Assembly: GCA_949516455.1 (NCBI GenBank)
Contig: CATILC010000040.1
Location: 1-35,996, forward strand
Direction of reading: 5' to 3'
DNA from: Flavobacteriia bacterium
GTDB taxonomy: Bacteria > Bacteroidota > Bacteroidia > Flavobacteriales > Schleiferiaceae
Length of the DNA: 35,996 nucleotides
The notes below the pieces were generated by a model. The model had not been told where the DNA came from. It saw only the letters and a program-made list of their open reading frames with translations, and made no database searches. A program made the translations under genes and the position numbers. Positions 23,863-31,958 of this stretch are shown here, piece by piece (position 1 is the stretch's first letter; every line of letters begins with the position of its first letter).

Positions 23863-25251
23863 CTACAGATGGATCACCTCGTCATATGCGTCGGCAGATG
23901 CCTCCATGACCGCTTCACTCATCGTCGGGTGCGGGTGTACGCTTTTCACGATCTCCATTCCCGTGGTCTCCAGTTTTCGCGCCACCACGGCCTCAGCGAT
24001 CATTTCTGTGACATTGGCTCCAACCATGTGGCAACCGAGGAATTCACCGTATTTCTTATCGAAAATGACTTTGACAAAGCCATCCTTATGTCCGGCTGCG
24101 CTGGCCTTTCCACTGGCTGAGAAGGGAAACTTACCCACGCGGAGTTCGTAGCCCGCCTCTTTGGCTTGTTTTTCGGTCATTCCAACAGAAGCGATCTCAG
24201 GCGAACAATAAGTGCATCCTGGGATATTTCCGTAGTTCAGCGGTTGGGGATGATGCCCGGCGATCTTTTCTACGCAAATGATGCCTTCCGCACTGGCTAC
24301 ATGCGCGAGCGCCTGTCCGGGAACACAGTCACCGATGGCGTACACACCGCCCACGCTGGTCTGGTAGTACTCATCGACCACGATCTTGCCCTTCTCGGTC
24401 TTGATCCCCAGTTCCTCGAGCCCTATGCCCTCGATATTCGCCTGAACGCCCACGGCTGAAAGGACCACATCGCATTCGATCTGCTCTTCGCCCTTTGGGG
24501 TTTTCACGTGTACCACACACTGTTTGCCCTTGGTGTCCACAGAGGTCACCTCGCTTTTGGTCTTGATGGCGATGCCCTGTTTCTTGAAACTTCGCTCGAG
24601 CTGTTTGCCCACTTCCTCGTCTTCCAATGGGACGATCTGTGGCAGATATTCCACAATGGTCACATCGGTTCCCATGGCGTTGTAGAAGTAGGCAAATTCG
24701 ACCCCGATCGCACCTGAACCAACAACGACGAGCTTCTTGGGCTGCTTGGGCAGGGTCATGGCCTCCCGATATCCGATGATCTTCTTACCGTCTTGCGGCA
24801 AACTGGGCAATTGGCGGCTTCTGGCGCCCGTTGCAATGATGATGTGCTTGGCTGTATGCTCCGTTTGCTTTCCGGAAGCATCTTTGACCTGCACTCTTTG
24901 GGGGGAAACCAATCGGCCATCTCCCATGATCACCTCGATCTTGTTCTTCTTCATTAGGAATTGAACTCCGTTGCTCATGCCCTCAGCCACTCCCCTGCTC
25001 CTTTTCACTACCGAGGAAAAGTCGTGCTTGGCTTCTTTGATATCGATACCGTAGTCGCCTGCGTGGCGGATGTAATCAAATACATTGGCACTCTTGAGCA
25101 AAGCTTTGGTCGGTATGCAGCCCCAGTTCAGACAGATTCCACCCAGACTCTCCCGTTCGATCACGGCAGTCTTGAGACCGAGCTGTGCCGCGCGAATGGC
25201 TGTAACATATCCCCCAGGGCCGCTGCCCAATACGATGACGTCAAAATTCAT
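23863..25251 (-). CDS. lpdA: Dihydrolipoyl dehydrogenase (E3)
   Basis: A 462-residue FAD disulfide oxidoreductase that reoxidises dihydrolipoamide of 2-oxoacid dehydrogenase and glycine-cleavage complexes with NAD+. Visible are the FAD fold GSGPGGYVTAIRAAQLG, the redox disulfide in GGICLNWGCIPTKALLKSA, the NAD fold VVGSGAIGVEFAYFYNAMG, the second FAD site VYAIGDCVPGQALAHVAS and the catalytic His-Glu pair in HPHPTMSEAVMEAS. No E1 or E2 gene lies nearby. Glutathione and mercuric reductases share the fold, but the HPHPTxSE dimer-interface motif and CLNWGC favour E3. Confidence 0.97.
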   Translation of the reverse strand: MNFDVIVLGSGPGGYVTAIRAAQLGLKTAVIERESLGGICLNWGCIPTKALLKSANVFDYIRHAGDYGIDIKEAKHDFSSVVKRSRGVAEGMSNGVQFLMKKNKIEVIMGDGRLVSPQRVQVKDASGKQTEHTAKHIIIATGARSRQLPSLPQDGKKIIGYREAMTLPKQPKKLVVVGSGAIGVEFAYFYNAMGTDVTIVEYLPQIVPLEDEEVGKQLERSFKKQGIAIKTKSEVTSVDTKGKQCVVHVKTPKGEEQIECDVVLSAVGVQANIEGIGLEELGIKTEKGKIVVDEYYQTSVGGVYAIGDCVPGQALAHVASAEGIICVEKIAGHHPQPLNYGNIPGCTYCSPEIASVGMTEKQAKEAGYELRVGKFPFSASGKASAAGHKDGFVKVIFDKKYGEFLGCHMVGANVTEMIAEAVVARKLETTGMEIVKSVHPHPTMSEAVMEASADAYDEVIHL

Positions 25252-25274
25252 GAATAGCTAGTTTTGCGATCGCA

Positions 25275-25282
25275 CAAATTTA
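25275..25282 (-). promoter_or_regulatory. Putative -7 promoter element for lpdA
   Basis: Minus-strand TAAATTTG (plus CAAATTTA), 23 bases before the lpdA ATG, is identical to the element proposed before the M48 gene. No good -33 element was seen at 17-23 bases. Confidence 0.4.
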
Positions 25283-25316
25283 CGTCAAGGCCCATCATTA
25301 TCCATCCGCAGAATTC

Positions 25317-25787
25317 ATGACCGATAAGCTTCAGGAACCCTTCAGAAAGGAGGAAGGAAAAGAACGACCCCAAGGACCGGAATGGATGTCTGAAAGACCC
25401 AGGAAAGCGCTGGAACAGCTGTACAAGTGGACCCGCTTCATAGGGATCTCCGGCAGCATCATTTCGGCATTCATCTTGCTCAATGGGCTTGCTTTATTTG
25501 CCAATCCTGCAGCAGCCGAGCAAGCCCTCGGCGGAGCACTTCCAGGAGTGGACCTCAGGGGCATCGCTTTGCTTTACGTTGCATTTGGTGCAGCATACAT
25601 CTTTCCCATGCGCCATCTTTTGAAATTCAGCCGTCAGATCGAACTCTATTTCAAACGCGAACAGATGGAACAGGCCGTAGAGGCCCTGATCAGTATCAGC
25701 AGCTTCTTCAAGATCATTGGCGTGGTGATCCTCCTCTTCCTGGGCGTCTACATCCTTGGAATGATGGGGAGCATCGTCAGTCTTTGA
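25317..25787 (+). CDS. Membrane protein, DUF5362-like
   Basis: A 156-residue protein with a charged N-terminal 40 residues, then three to four hydrophobic segments (about residues 41-62, 80-100 and 130-152). The organisation (YKWTRFIGISGSIISAFIL; LLYVAFGAAYIFPMRHLLKF; a helix with YFKREQMEQAVEAL; SFFKIIGVVILLFLGVYI) resembles DUF5362 proteins of Bacteroidota, which have the same P-x-x-x-L-x-K-F-S and F-K-x-x-G-I elements. Function unknown. It diverges from lpdA and converges on ridA with an 11-base overlap of the 3' ends. Confidence 0.75.
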   Translation: MTDKLQEPFRKEEGKERPQGPEWMSERPRKALEQLYKWTRFIGISGSIISAFILLNGLALFANPAAAEQALGGALPGVDLRGIALLYVAFGAAYIFPMRHLLKFSRQIELYFKREQMEQAVEALISISSFFKIIGVVILLFLGVYILGMMGSIVSL

Positions 25788-26157
25788 TGGCCACGGCGCT
25801 GATCTCCACATTCACCCCAAGGGGCAATCCTGCCACAGCCACTGTCTCGCGTGCCGGCTGAGCTTCTCCGAAATAGGTCGCATAGACCTTGTTCACGATG
25901 GGAAAATGCTTCATGTCAGAGAGAAATATGCTGCACTTGACGACCTCTTCCATGGCCATTCCACCCGCATGAAGAACCGCTTTCAAATTTTCTAGGACTT
26001 GTCGGGTCTCCTCTTCTATGCTGGCCATTTTCAATTCACCTGTTTCGGGATCTGAGGCGATCTGTCCGCTGCAAAAGAGCATATTGGCCGATTTGACAGC
26101 CTGACTATACGGACCGATGGGTTCGGGTGCATGATGAGTGAATACGGTAGATGACAT
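25777..26157 (-). CDS. ridA: RidA family enamine/imine deaminase
   Basis: A 126-residue trimeric protein that hydrolyses reactive 2-aminoacrylate formed by PLP enzymes such as threonine/serine dehydratase. The start chosen is the ATG at 26157, which gives the usual MSSTVFTHHAPEPIGPYSQA; a longer frame adds 19 unsupported residues. Family marks: GPYSQAVKSANMLFCSGQI, VVKCSIFLSDMKHFPIVNKVYATYF, and the active-site Arg region PARETVAVAGLPLGVNVEI. Its ATG is 45 bases from that of the divergently transcribed pabA/trpG-like gene. Confidence 0.95.
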   Translation of the reverse strand: MSSTVFTHHAPEPIGPYSQAVKSANMLFCSGQIASDPETGELKMASIEEETRQVLENLKAVLHAGGMAMEEVVKCSIFLSDMKHFPIVNKVYATYFGEAQPARETVAVAGLPLGVNVEISAVAIKD

Positions 26158-26163
26158 GTGAAT

Positions 26164-26194
26164 TGGATTAGGTGAAGGAAAAGTAAAATATTTG
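26164..26194 (+). promoter_or_regulatory. Putative promoter for the glutamine amidotransferase gene
   Basis: TTG (26164-26166), 20-base spacer, AATATTTG (26187-26194; 7 of 8 to TAnnTTTG). The ATG is only 8 bases further, so the transcript leader would be very short. Tentative. Confidence 0.35.
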
Positions 26195-26202
26195 TCCATC
26201 GC

Positions 26203-26766
26203 ATGAAGCCACACATTTTACTGCTCGACAACTTCGACAGCTTCACTTACAATTTGAAACACCACCTTTCCTCCTTGGGGGCCAAGGTGGAGGTGGTCCG
26301 CAACGACCGAAAAGACTGGCGTTCTTTCCAGGGCAGCCACATTGTGCTGTCACCAGGCCCGGGCCTCCCGGGATCTTCAGGGGCGCTGATGGACTGCATT
26401 GCCCATTACTCAGGCAAGAAGCCCATCCTTGGCGTCTGCCTCGGTCATCAGGCCTTGGCCGAATACAACGGAGGTTCCCTGTTCAATCTGGATCATGTCC
26501 GCCACGGCAAGCAAAAGAAGATTGACATCCTTTCCGAAGGAGTGCTGTTCCGGGGGCTCACAAAGGATCTTTCCGTAGGGCTGTATCATTCGTGGGCGGT
26601 GCGCGATGTTCCCGAGGGCTTCAAGCTCACCGCTCTGGACGAAGACGGCGTCGTCATGGGTATGGAAAATGAGCGAGACGGCAGTTTCGGTGTCCAATTC
26701 CATCCCGAGAGCGTCATGTGCCCCGGTGGTATCGATCTGTTGGCCAATTTCTTGGCCTTCAGCTGA
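26203..26766 (+). CDS. Glutamine amidotransferase, PabA/TrpG type
   Basis: A 187-residue class I amidotransferase that supplies ammonia to aminodeoxychorismate or anthranilate synthase. Key features: MKPHILLLDNFDSFTYNL, the oxyanion PGPGLPGSSG, the nucleophile Cys79 in ILGVCLGHQALAE, and the His-Glu of the triad in VQFHPESV. The phrase YHSWAV corresponds to the usual YHSL. No chorismate-binding subunit (pabB/trpE) or other trp gene is in the window, so it is an orphan; the choice between folate and tryptophan pathways cannot be made, though isolated copies are more often pabA-like. Its 3' end overlaps pepD by 8 bases, convergently. Confidence 0.9.
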   Translation: MKPHILLLDNFDSFTYNLKHHLSSLGAKVEVVRNDRKDWRSFQGSHIVLSPGPGLPGSSGALMDCIAHYSGKKPILGVCLGHQALAEYNGGSLFNLDHVRHGKQKKIDILSEGVLFRGLTKDLSVGLYHSWAVRDVPEGFKLTALDEDGVVMGMENERDGSFGVQFHPESVMCPGGIDLLANFLAFS

Positions 26767-28210
26767 TGCGCGAGAGCACCAAGCAGAGATAATTCCACAC
26801 TTTTTCGGCCGAACCAATGTGTGCGCACTCGTCGGGACTATGGGCATTGCGTATGGTGGGGCCAAAACTGATCATCTGCATCTCAGGCATGGCTTCGCCG
26901 ATCAATCCACATTCCAATCCGGCGTGACATGCAAGGACCTTGGGCGGACGTCCAAACGATTCTTCATGCAGCTCGGTCATAAGCCGTACCAGCGATGAAT
27001 CAGGTTGCGGAGTCCATCCAGGATAACTCCCTTCTGTGCGAACCTCGGCCCCCATTGCCCGAAACGGAGAAGCGACCGTGTCAGAAACATCCCACTTGGC
27101 CGACTCCCGGCTGCTCCTTTGCAGGCTCTGTACATCCAACTGGCCATCGGAAAGTCTCACCCGGGCCAGATTGCTCGAAGATTCCACAAGGTCTGCCACC
27201 TCAGGACTGAGCCGATAGATGCCGTTGAAGGTGGCCTGAAGCTGATGAATGAGGCTTCTCTGATCGTCCGGCTTCAATCCGATCTCGGGTCGTTCGATCT
27301 CAAGACAGCGAAGAGACAGCTCAGGATCGGTGAAGCTGTATTCCCGCTGAAAGACCTCTTCCATTTCACGGATGATTCTGTCGATCCCAGCGCTTTGGTC
27401 TTGTGAACAGGAAATATGAGCGACTGCTTCCCTCGGGATGGCATTCCTCAGACCACCGCCATCCACTTCATTCAATGTGAAGACGCACTGCTGCTGCAGC
27501 CGATGCAAAAGACGAAACAACAGTTTATTGGCGTTTGCGCGACCCAGGTGAATGTCCGTTCCGGAATGTCCGCCAAAGAGCCCCTTCAACTCAATGGCCC
27601 AGCCGACATATGAATCTGGTACGGACTCCGTATCAAAAGTGTGTTCAACGAGGGTATCCACCCCGCCAGCACAACCGATGGTCAATTCGTCGTCCTCTTC
27701 CGTGTCGATGTTCAACAGATACTTCGCCTCCAGCCAATTCTTCTGAAGGCCTTTGGCACCCGTCATCCCAGTTTCTTCATCGATGGTGAACAAGGCCTCT
27801 AAACGCGGATGCGCCACACGATCGCTGTCCAATACTGCCAGCATATAGGCCACCCCCAATCCATTGTCCGCGCCCAGCGTGGTTCCCTCCGCCTTGAGCC
27901 ACGCTCCTTCCACCTTCATACGGATGCCTTCGGTGGCAAAGTCAAATGCCACAGATGCATTCTTCTGGTGCACCATGTCCAAATGCCCCTGCAACGCCAC
28001 GATCGGCCGATCCTCCATTCCCGGGCTGGCCGGCTTACAGATCAGCAGATTGCCCGCCTCATCCTCTTTGATCTCAAGATTTCTTTCGCTCGCAAAGGCC
28101 CTTACAAAACTGCAGGCCGCTTCTTCCTTTTTACTCGCTCTTGGGATGTCATTCAATTGGATGAAAAAATCCCAAAAGTTGCTCTCAGGTAAGTCGTTTC
28201 TATTCAGCAT
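26759..28210 (-). CDS. pepD: Aminoacyl-histidine dipeptidase PepD (M20 family)
   Basis: A 483-residue cytosolic zinc dipeptidase (Xaa-His / beta-alanyl-histidine dipeptidase). Metal ligands and catalytic residues are readable: His in VALQGHLDMVHQK, Asp in TTLGADNGLGVAYML, the catalytic Glu pair in TIDEETGMTGA, Asp in LNIDTEEDDELTIGCAGG, and a late His in GPTIRNAHSPDE. GLFGGHSGTDIHLGRANANK is a dimerisation-domain hallmark of PepD. Length fits. It ends against the amidotransferase gene with 8 bases of overlap. Confidence 0.94.
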   Translation of the reverse strand: MLNRNDLPESNFWDFFIQLNDIPRASKKEEAACSFVRAFASERNLEIKEDEAGNLLICKPASPGMEDRPIVALQGHLDMVHQKNASVAFDFATEGIRMKVEGAWLKAEGTTLGADNGLGVAYMLAVLDSDRVAHPRLEALFTIDEETGMTGAKGLQKNWLEAKYLLNIDTEEDDELTIGCAGGVDTLVEHTFDTESVPDSYVGWAIELKGLFGGHSGTDIHLGRANANKLLFRLLHRLQQQCVFTLNEVDGGGLRNAIPREAVAHISCSQDQSAGIDRIIREMEEVFQREYSFTDPELSLRCLEIERPEIGLKPDDQRSLIHQLQATFNGIYRLSPEVADLVESSSNLARVRLSDGQLDVQSLQRSSRESAKWDVSDTVASPFRAMGAEVRTEGSYPGWTPQPDSSLVRLMTELHEESFGRPPKVLACHAGLECGLIGEAMPEMQMISFGPTIRNAHSPDECAHIGSAEKVWNYLCLVLSRIS

Positions 28211-28298
28211 GTGGCTTTTTTAATCGCAAGCAAAGTAATTGAAGTCTGACGAAAAAGCCCCTGCTCTTCCATTGCTACAATTTTGATATTTGCAACTC

Positions 28299-30455
28299 AT
28301 GCGCTTTCGGCATTTACATATCGTTTTCCTGCTTATCGGGATCGCAGGATCCCTGAGGGCGCAGCCTATCGAATTGTCCGATCTTTCGTCAGGCAATCCA
28401 CGGCTCATCGGGGATCGGGCAGAATACATTGCTGACCGCAGTCACCAATTGGACTGGGAGGATCTGTCTTCTGTAGAAATGAAGCCATCGGACCAAGCGG
28501 TGATCACCTTTTCCGAGGCCTCCACGACCTACTGGTTTCGATTCCGTCTGCACTCGAATCAATCTATAGATGGAAACTACGTACTGGACATTCGCAATCC
28601 ATTGCTCGATTCGGTAGATGTGTATCTCGTCCAGTCCGGGCAACTCATTCGCTCTTACCACACGGGTGACCGACATCCCTACAAGAGCAGGCCGCTCGAA
28701 TACAATTCGTTTGCCTTCCCGATCTTTTCTCTGCAGGAAGGAGAATTCGAGATCCTTGTTCGGATCCGATCGACCGATCAGTTGCTGATCCCCTTCTACT
28801 TGGGCGAATCCCATTGGGTGTCGGCCATCAAGAACAATCAGGAACTTATTTTCGGCATATACATCGGGCTCATGCTCGTCATGTATCTATACAACGGCTT
28901 CATTTGGATATCCACGAGGGACAATGCCTATCTCTACTATGTCTCCTATGTGGGCTGTCTAATGATGGCGCAAATGATCCTCGAGGGAACTGCTTTTCAC
29001 CGGTTGTTTCCCGAAAGTCCGGAAATACACAATTTCGGGGTGGTTCTCTTCAGTGCATTGACGGGGTTGGCGGCCATCAAATTCACCCGAAAATTCCTCA
29101 ATCTCAAGGTCAGAGCGCCACGGTTGAGCAATGGTCTGTACCTCTTTGAAGGCCTGTATGTACTGGCTGTAATATTCCGCCTATTTGGCTTGTATGCCCT
29201 GAGCTTTCGAATGCTGGATGTCGGTGGGCTTCTGTCGTCCCTGTATGTGCTCGGCCTCTCCATTGCGCTGGTCCGCAAAGGATTTTCTGAAGCCAAATTC
29301 TATTTGGTCGCCTGGATATTCTTCATCCTCGGTGTCCTGGTCTACGTCTTGAAGAATTTTGGCTTGCTGCCTTTCAATACGCTGACAAGCAGCGCCATTC
29401 AAATTGGTTCAGCGATCGAGATCGTACTGCTCTCTTTCGCACTGGCCAACAGGATCAACAGATTGAGAAGGGAAAGAGAACAAGCCCAAAGAGAGCGATT
29501 GGAGGTGACCCGGGAAAACGAGCGGCTGATCAAGGAACAAAATGTGGTGCTGGAGCAAAAGGTCGAAGAGCGAACCAACGAATTGGAGGAGACGCTCAGC
29601 GACCTGAAGGAGACACAGGCCCAGCTGGTGGACGCAGAGAAAATGGCCTCCCTCGGACAATTGACAGCTGGAATCGCCCACGAGATCAACAATCCCATCA
29701 ATTTTGTTTCCTCCAACATTTCGCCTTTGAAGAGGGACATCAAAGACATGTTGGACCTGATCGAGAATTACGAGCGACTTGAAGATGCCGATCTCAAAAA
29801 GGAACAGAGGCATGCGATCCTCGAGGAGATCAAGGACTTCAAGGAAGAGATCGACCTGAGTTTCCTCAAAACAGAAATAGACGCTCTCCTGGACGGCATT
29901 GATGAGGGCGCAACTCGAACGGCAGGGATCGTCAGCAGTTTAAAGACCTTTTCGCGTTTGGATGAAGAGGATTTCAAAGACACGAATATCGAAGAGGGGA
30001 TCGACTCGACTTTGGCCATCCTGAACTCGAAGATCAGCGGTCAGATCGAACTGGTGAAGGAATACGCGGGCTTGCCTCTGGTCTATTGCAATTCTGGGAA
30101 AATGAATCAAGTATTCATGAATCTATTGAGCAATGCCATTTTTGCGATCAACGAGAACCGCTCGCAAGGGCATATCGACCATGGTTTGCTTACTGTGCGT
30201 ACGAGGGAGTCCAAGAGCAGCTACATGATCGAGATCGAGGACAACGGCATAGGCATGAGCGACGAAGTCAAACAAAAGATCTTTGAGCCCTTCTTTACAA
30301 CCAAAGAAGTAGGAGAAGGCACCGGGCTCGGACTGTCGATCGTCTACACCATTCTGCAGGAGCATCAGGCCAAAATGACCGTTGTTTCCGAAGAAAAGAA
30401 GGGAAGCCGGTTCAAGTTGAGTTTGCCGAAAGATCTAGAATCCAGGACCTCATGA
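28299..30455 (+). CDS. 7TMR-DISM sensor histidine kinase
   Basis: A 718-residue membrane kinase; the start is the ATG at 28299 with a signal peptide (FRHLHIVFLLIGIAGSLRAQ). Residues about 20-165 are a periplasmic beta domain of the 7TMR-DISMED2 type (TTYWFRFRLHSN; NPLLDSVDVYLVQSG). Residues about 180-385 hold seven hydrophobic segments (GIYIGLMLVMYLYNGFIWIS; NAYLYYVSYVGCLMM). A coiled coil (about 390-445; LRREREQAQRERLEVTREN) leads to the kinase with phospho-acceptor His461 (GQLTAGIAHEINNPI) and ATPase boxes NLLSNAIFAI, EDNGIGM and GTGLGLSIVYTILQ. The stimulus, often a sugar or other small molecule for DISM proteins, is unknown. Its stop overlaps the next gene (ATGA). Confidence 0.94.
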   Translation: MRFRHLHIVFLLIGIAGSLRAQPIELSDLSSGNPRLIGDRAEYIADRSHQLDWEDLSSVEMKPSDQAVITFSEASTTYWFRFRLHSNQSIDGNYVLDIRNPLLDSVDVYLVQSGQLIRSYHTGDRHPYKSRPLEYNSFAFPIFSLQEGEFEILVRIRSTDQLLIPFYLGESHWVSAIKNNQELIFGIYIGLMLVMYLYNGFIWISTRDNAYLYYVSYVGCLMMAQMILEGTAFHRLFPESPEIHNFGVVLFSALTGLAAIKFTRKFLNLKVRAPRLSNGLYLFEGLYVLAVIFRLFGLYALSFRMLDVGGLLSSLYVLGLSIALVRKGFSEAKFYLVAWIFFILGVLVYVLKNFGLLPFNTLTSSAIQIGSAIEIVLLSFALANRINRLRREREQAQRERLEVTRENERLIKEQNVVLEQKVEERTNELEETLSDLKETQAQLVDAEKMASLGQLTAGIAHEINNPINFVSSNISPLKRDIKDMLDLIENYERLEDADLKKEQRHAILEEIKDFKEEIDLSFLKTEIDALLDGIDEGATRTAGIVSSLKTFSRLDEEDFKDTNIEEGIDSTLAILNSKISGQIELVKEYAGLPLVYCNSGKMNQVFMNLLSNAIFAINENRSQGHIDHGLLTVRTRESKSSYMIEIEDNGIGMSDEVKQKIFEPFFTTKEVGEGTGLGLSIVYTILQEHQAKMTVVSEEKKGSRFKLSLPKDLESRTS

Positions 30456-31546
30456 TCGTCGATAAGAACATACGTGTGCTTTACCTTGACGATGAGCCAT
30501 CAAACCTCAATTCGTTTCGCGCCGCATTCAGAAGGCAATTCACCGTATATGTGACGGACAACCCCGACGATGCCCTGGAATTGGTAAGAGAAAAAAGACC
30601 GCAGTTGGTCTTCTCCGATCAACGGATGCCCGAGGTGAATGGAACAGATTTTCTGCGCACCGTTCACGAGCTGGACAGCAACACCATCAGGGTGCTGATC
30701 ACAGCGTATACAGATGCAGCAGAGATCATCAACGCGATCAACCGGGGACGCATTTACCGATTCATTTCCAAGCCGTGGAATGAAGAAGAATTGCGGCAGA
30801 CCATCATCAACGGCTACGAAATACATTCTACACGCAGAAAGCTGGAAGAGAAAGTCGAAGAACTTGAAAAGACAAATGAGGAGCTCAATAAGTTCATCTA
30901 CAGTGCTTCCCACGATCTCAGGGCACCGCTCATGTCGATCCTCGGAGTGGTCAAACTCTCCGAGCTCGATCCACTGGACGAGGGCGCCCGCAATCTATTT
31001 CAGTTGATCGAGAACAGTGTGATGCGTATGGACGCCTTCATTTCAAGCATCATTGAATACTATCAAAATACGCGAAGCGAAAAAGAACTCAAGGAGATCG
31101 ACTTTCGAGGACTGGTCGATGAGATCCTCGGGAATTTGAAATTTTTCGAGGGCGCTCGTGAGATGCAATACGACCTGCGCATCGATACGTGCCCAGGCTT
31201 TGTAACAGACCTCTTCCGCTTGCGCATTGTCTTGAGCAATCTGATATCCAATGCCATGAAATTCAATCGCCTCGATCCAAAAGAGCACAGGGTGGGCATT
31301 GAGATCATTTGCAACGAATCAGAGGTAAAACTCAAGGTGGAGGACAATGGACTCGGCATTGCGGAAGATCAAAGAGAGCTCGTGTTCAATATTTTCCATC
31401 GAGCGGATGCCAAAAAGAGCGGTTCAGGTATCGGCCTTTACATAGTGAAGGAAGCACTCGAAAAGTTGAATGGCAGCATCGAACTCGAATCCATTCCCAA
31501 CCAAGGCAGCACTTTTTCCTGCACCATCCCCAACCTCAAAAAATGA
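30452..31546 (+). CDS. Hybrid REC-histidine kinase
   Basis: A 364-residue cytoplasmic protein in which an N-terminal receiver precedes a kinase. The receiver (residues 6-125) has acidic DDE at 13-15, phospho-acceptor Asp56 (VFSDQRMPEVNG) and the conserved Lys in RFISKPWNEEEL; the SDQRMPE and KPWN phrases are those of RpfG-like receivers. A coiled coil (130-147) leads to the HisKA motif FIYSASHDLRAPLMSILG with His154 and ATPase boxes NLISNAMKFN, VEDNGLGI and SGSGIGLYIVKEALEKLNG. No output domain. It probably accepts phosphate from the DISM kinase and relays to the next REC protein or another partner. ATGA overlaps at both ends. Confidence 0.93.
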   Translation: MIVDKNIRVLYLDDEPSNLNSFRAAFRRQFTVYVTDNPDDALELVREKRPQLVFSDQRMPEVNGTDFLRTVHELDSNTIRVLITAYTDAAEIINAINRGRIYRFISKPWNEEELRQTIINGYEIHSTRRKLEEKVEELEKTNEELNKFIYSASHDLRAPLMSILGVVKLSELDPLDEGARNLFQLIENSVMRMDAFISSIIEYYQNTRSEKELKEIDFRGLVDEILGNLKFFEGAREMQYDLRIDTCPGFVTDLFRLRIVLSNLISNAMKFNRLDPKEHRVGIEIICNESEVKLKVEDNGLGIAEDQRELVFNIFHRADAKKSGSGIGLYIVKEALEKLNGSIELESIPNQGSTFSCTIPNLKK

Positions 31547-31944
31547 ACAAGGTGATTAAGCGCATTTGGATGATCGACGACAGCTCGACCGATATGTATC
31601 TGCAGGAGGAGCTGATGCGTCGAAGAAACATCGGTACATCATTTTCTCATTTTATCTCAGCCGAGAAAGTGATCGAACTTCTGAATATCCTGGCAGAAAG
31701 GGAAGAACAAGAACTGCCGGACCTCATCCTCCTGGACATACACATGCCCAGGGTCGATGGTTTCGGTTTCCTCGAGGCATATTCAAAAGCTGTTGATTCC
31801 TTCAAAAAACACCCCGTCCTCGTGGTCATTTCTTCTACCATCATGAGCAGTGACATTCAAAAGATGAAAAACCACCCGCTGGTGAGTGGCGTATTGAAAA
31901 AACCGCTGGAGGTGGATCAACTCAGAGCTATTCTTGAAGCCTAA
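31543..31944 (+). CDS. Stand-alone response regulator (REC only)
   Basis: A 133-residue single-domain receiver; the ATG at 31543 overlaps the kinase stop. Acidic site IDDSS, phospho-acceptor Asp65 (LILLDIHMPRVDGFGFLEAY), and the conserved Lys in GVLKKPLEVDQL. It belongs to the CheY-like group common in Bacteroidota, often seen after hybrid kinases. It carries no DNA-binding or enzymatic domain, so it likely acts by protein contact or as a phosphate sink. Converges on prfC with a 14-base gap. Confidence 0.92.
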   Translation: MNKVIKRIWMIDDSSTDMYLQEELMRRRNIGTSFSHFISAEKVIELLNILAEREEQELPDLILLDIHMPRVDGFGFLEAYSKAVDSFKKHPVLVVISSTIMSSDIQKMKNHPLVSGVLKKPLEVDQLRAILEA

Positions 31945-31958
31945 GGGTTTCCAGCCGG

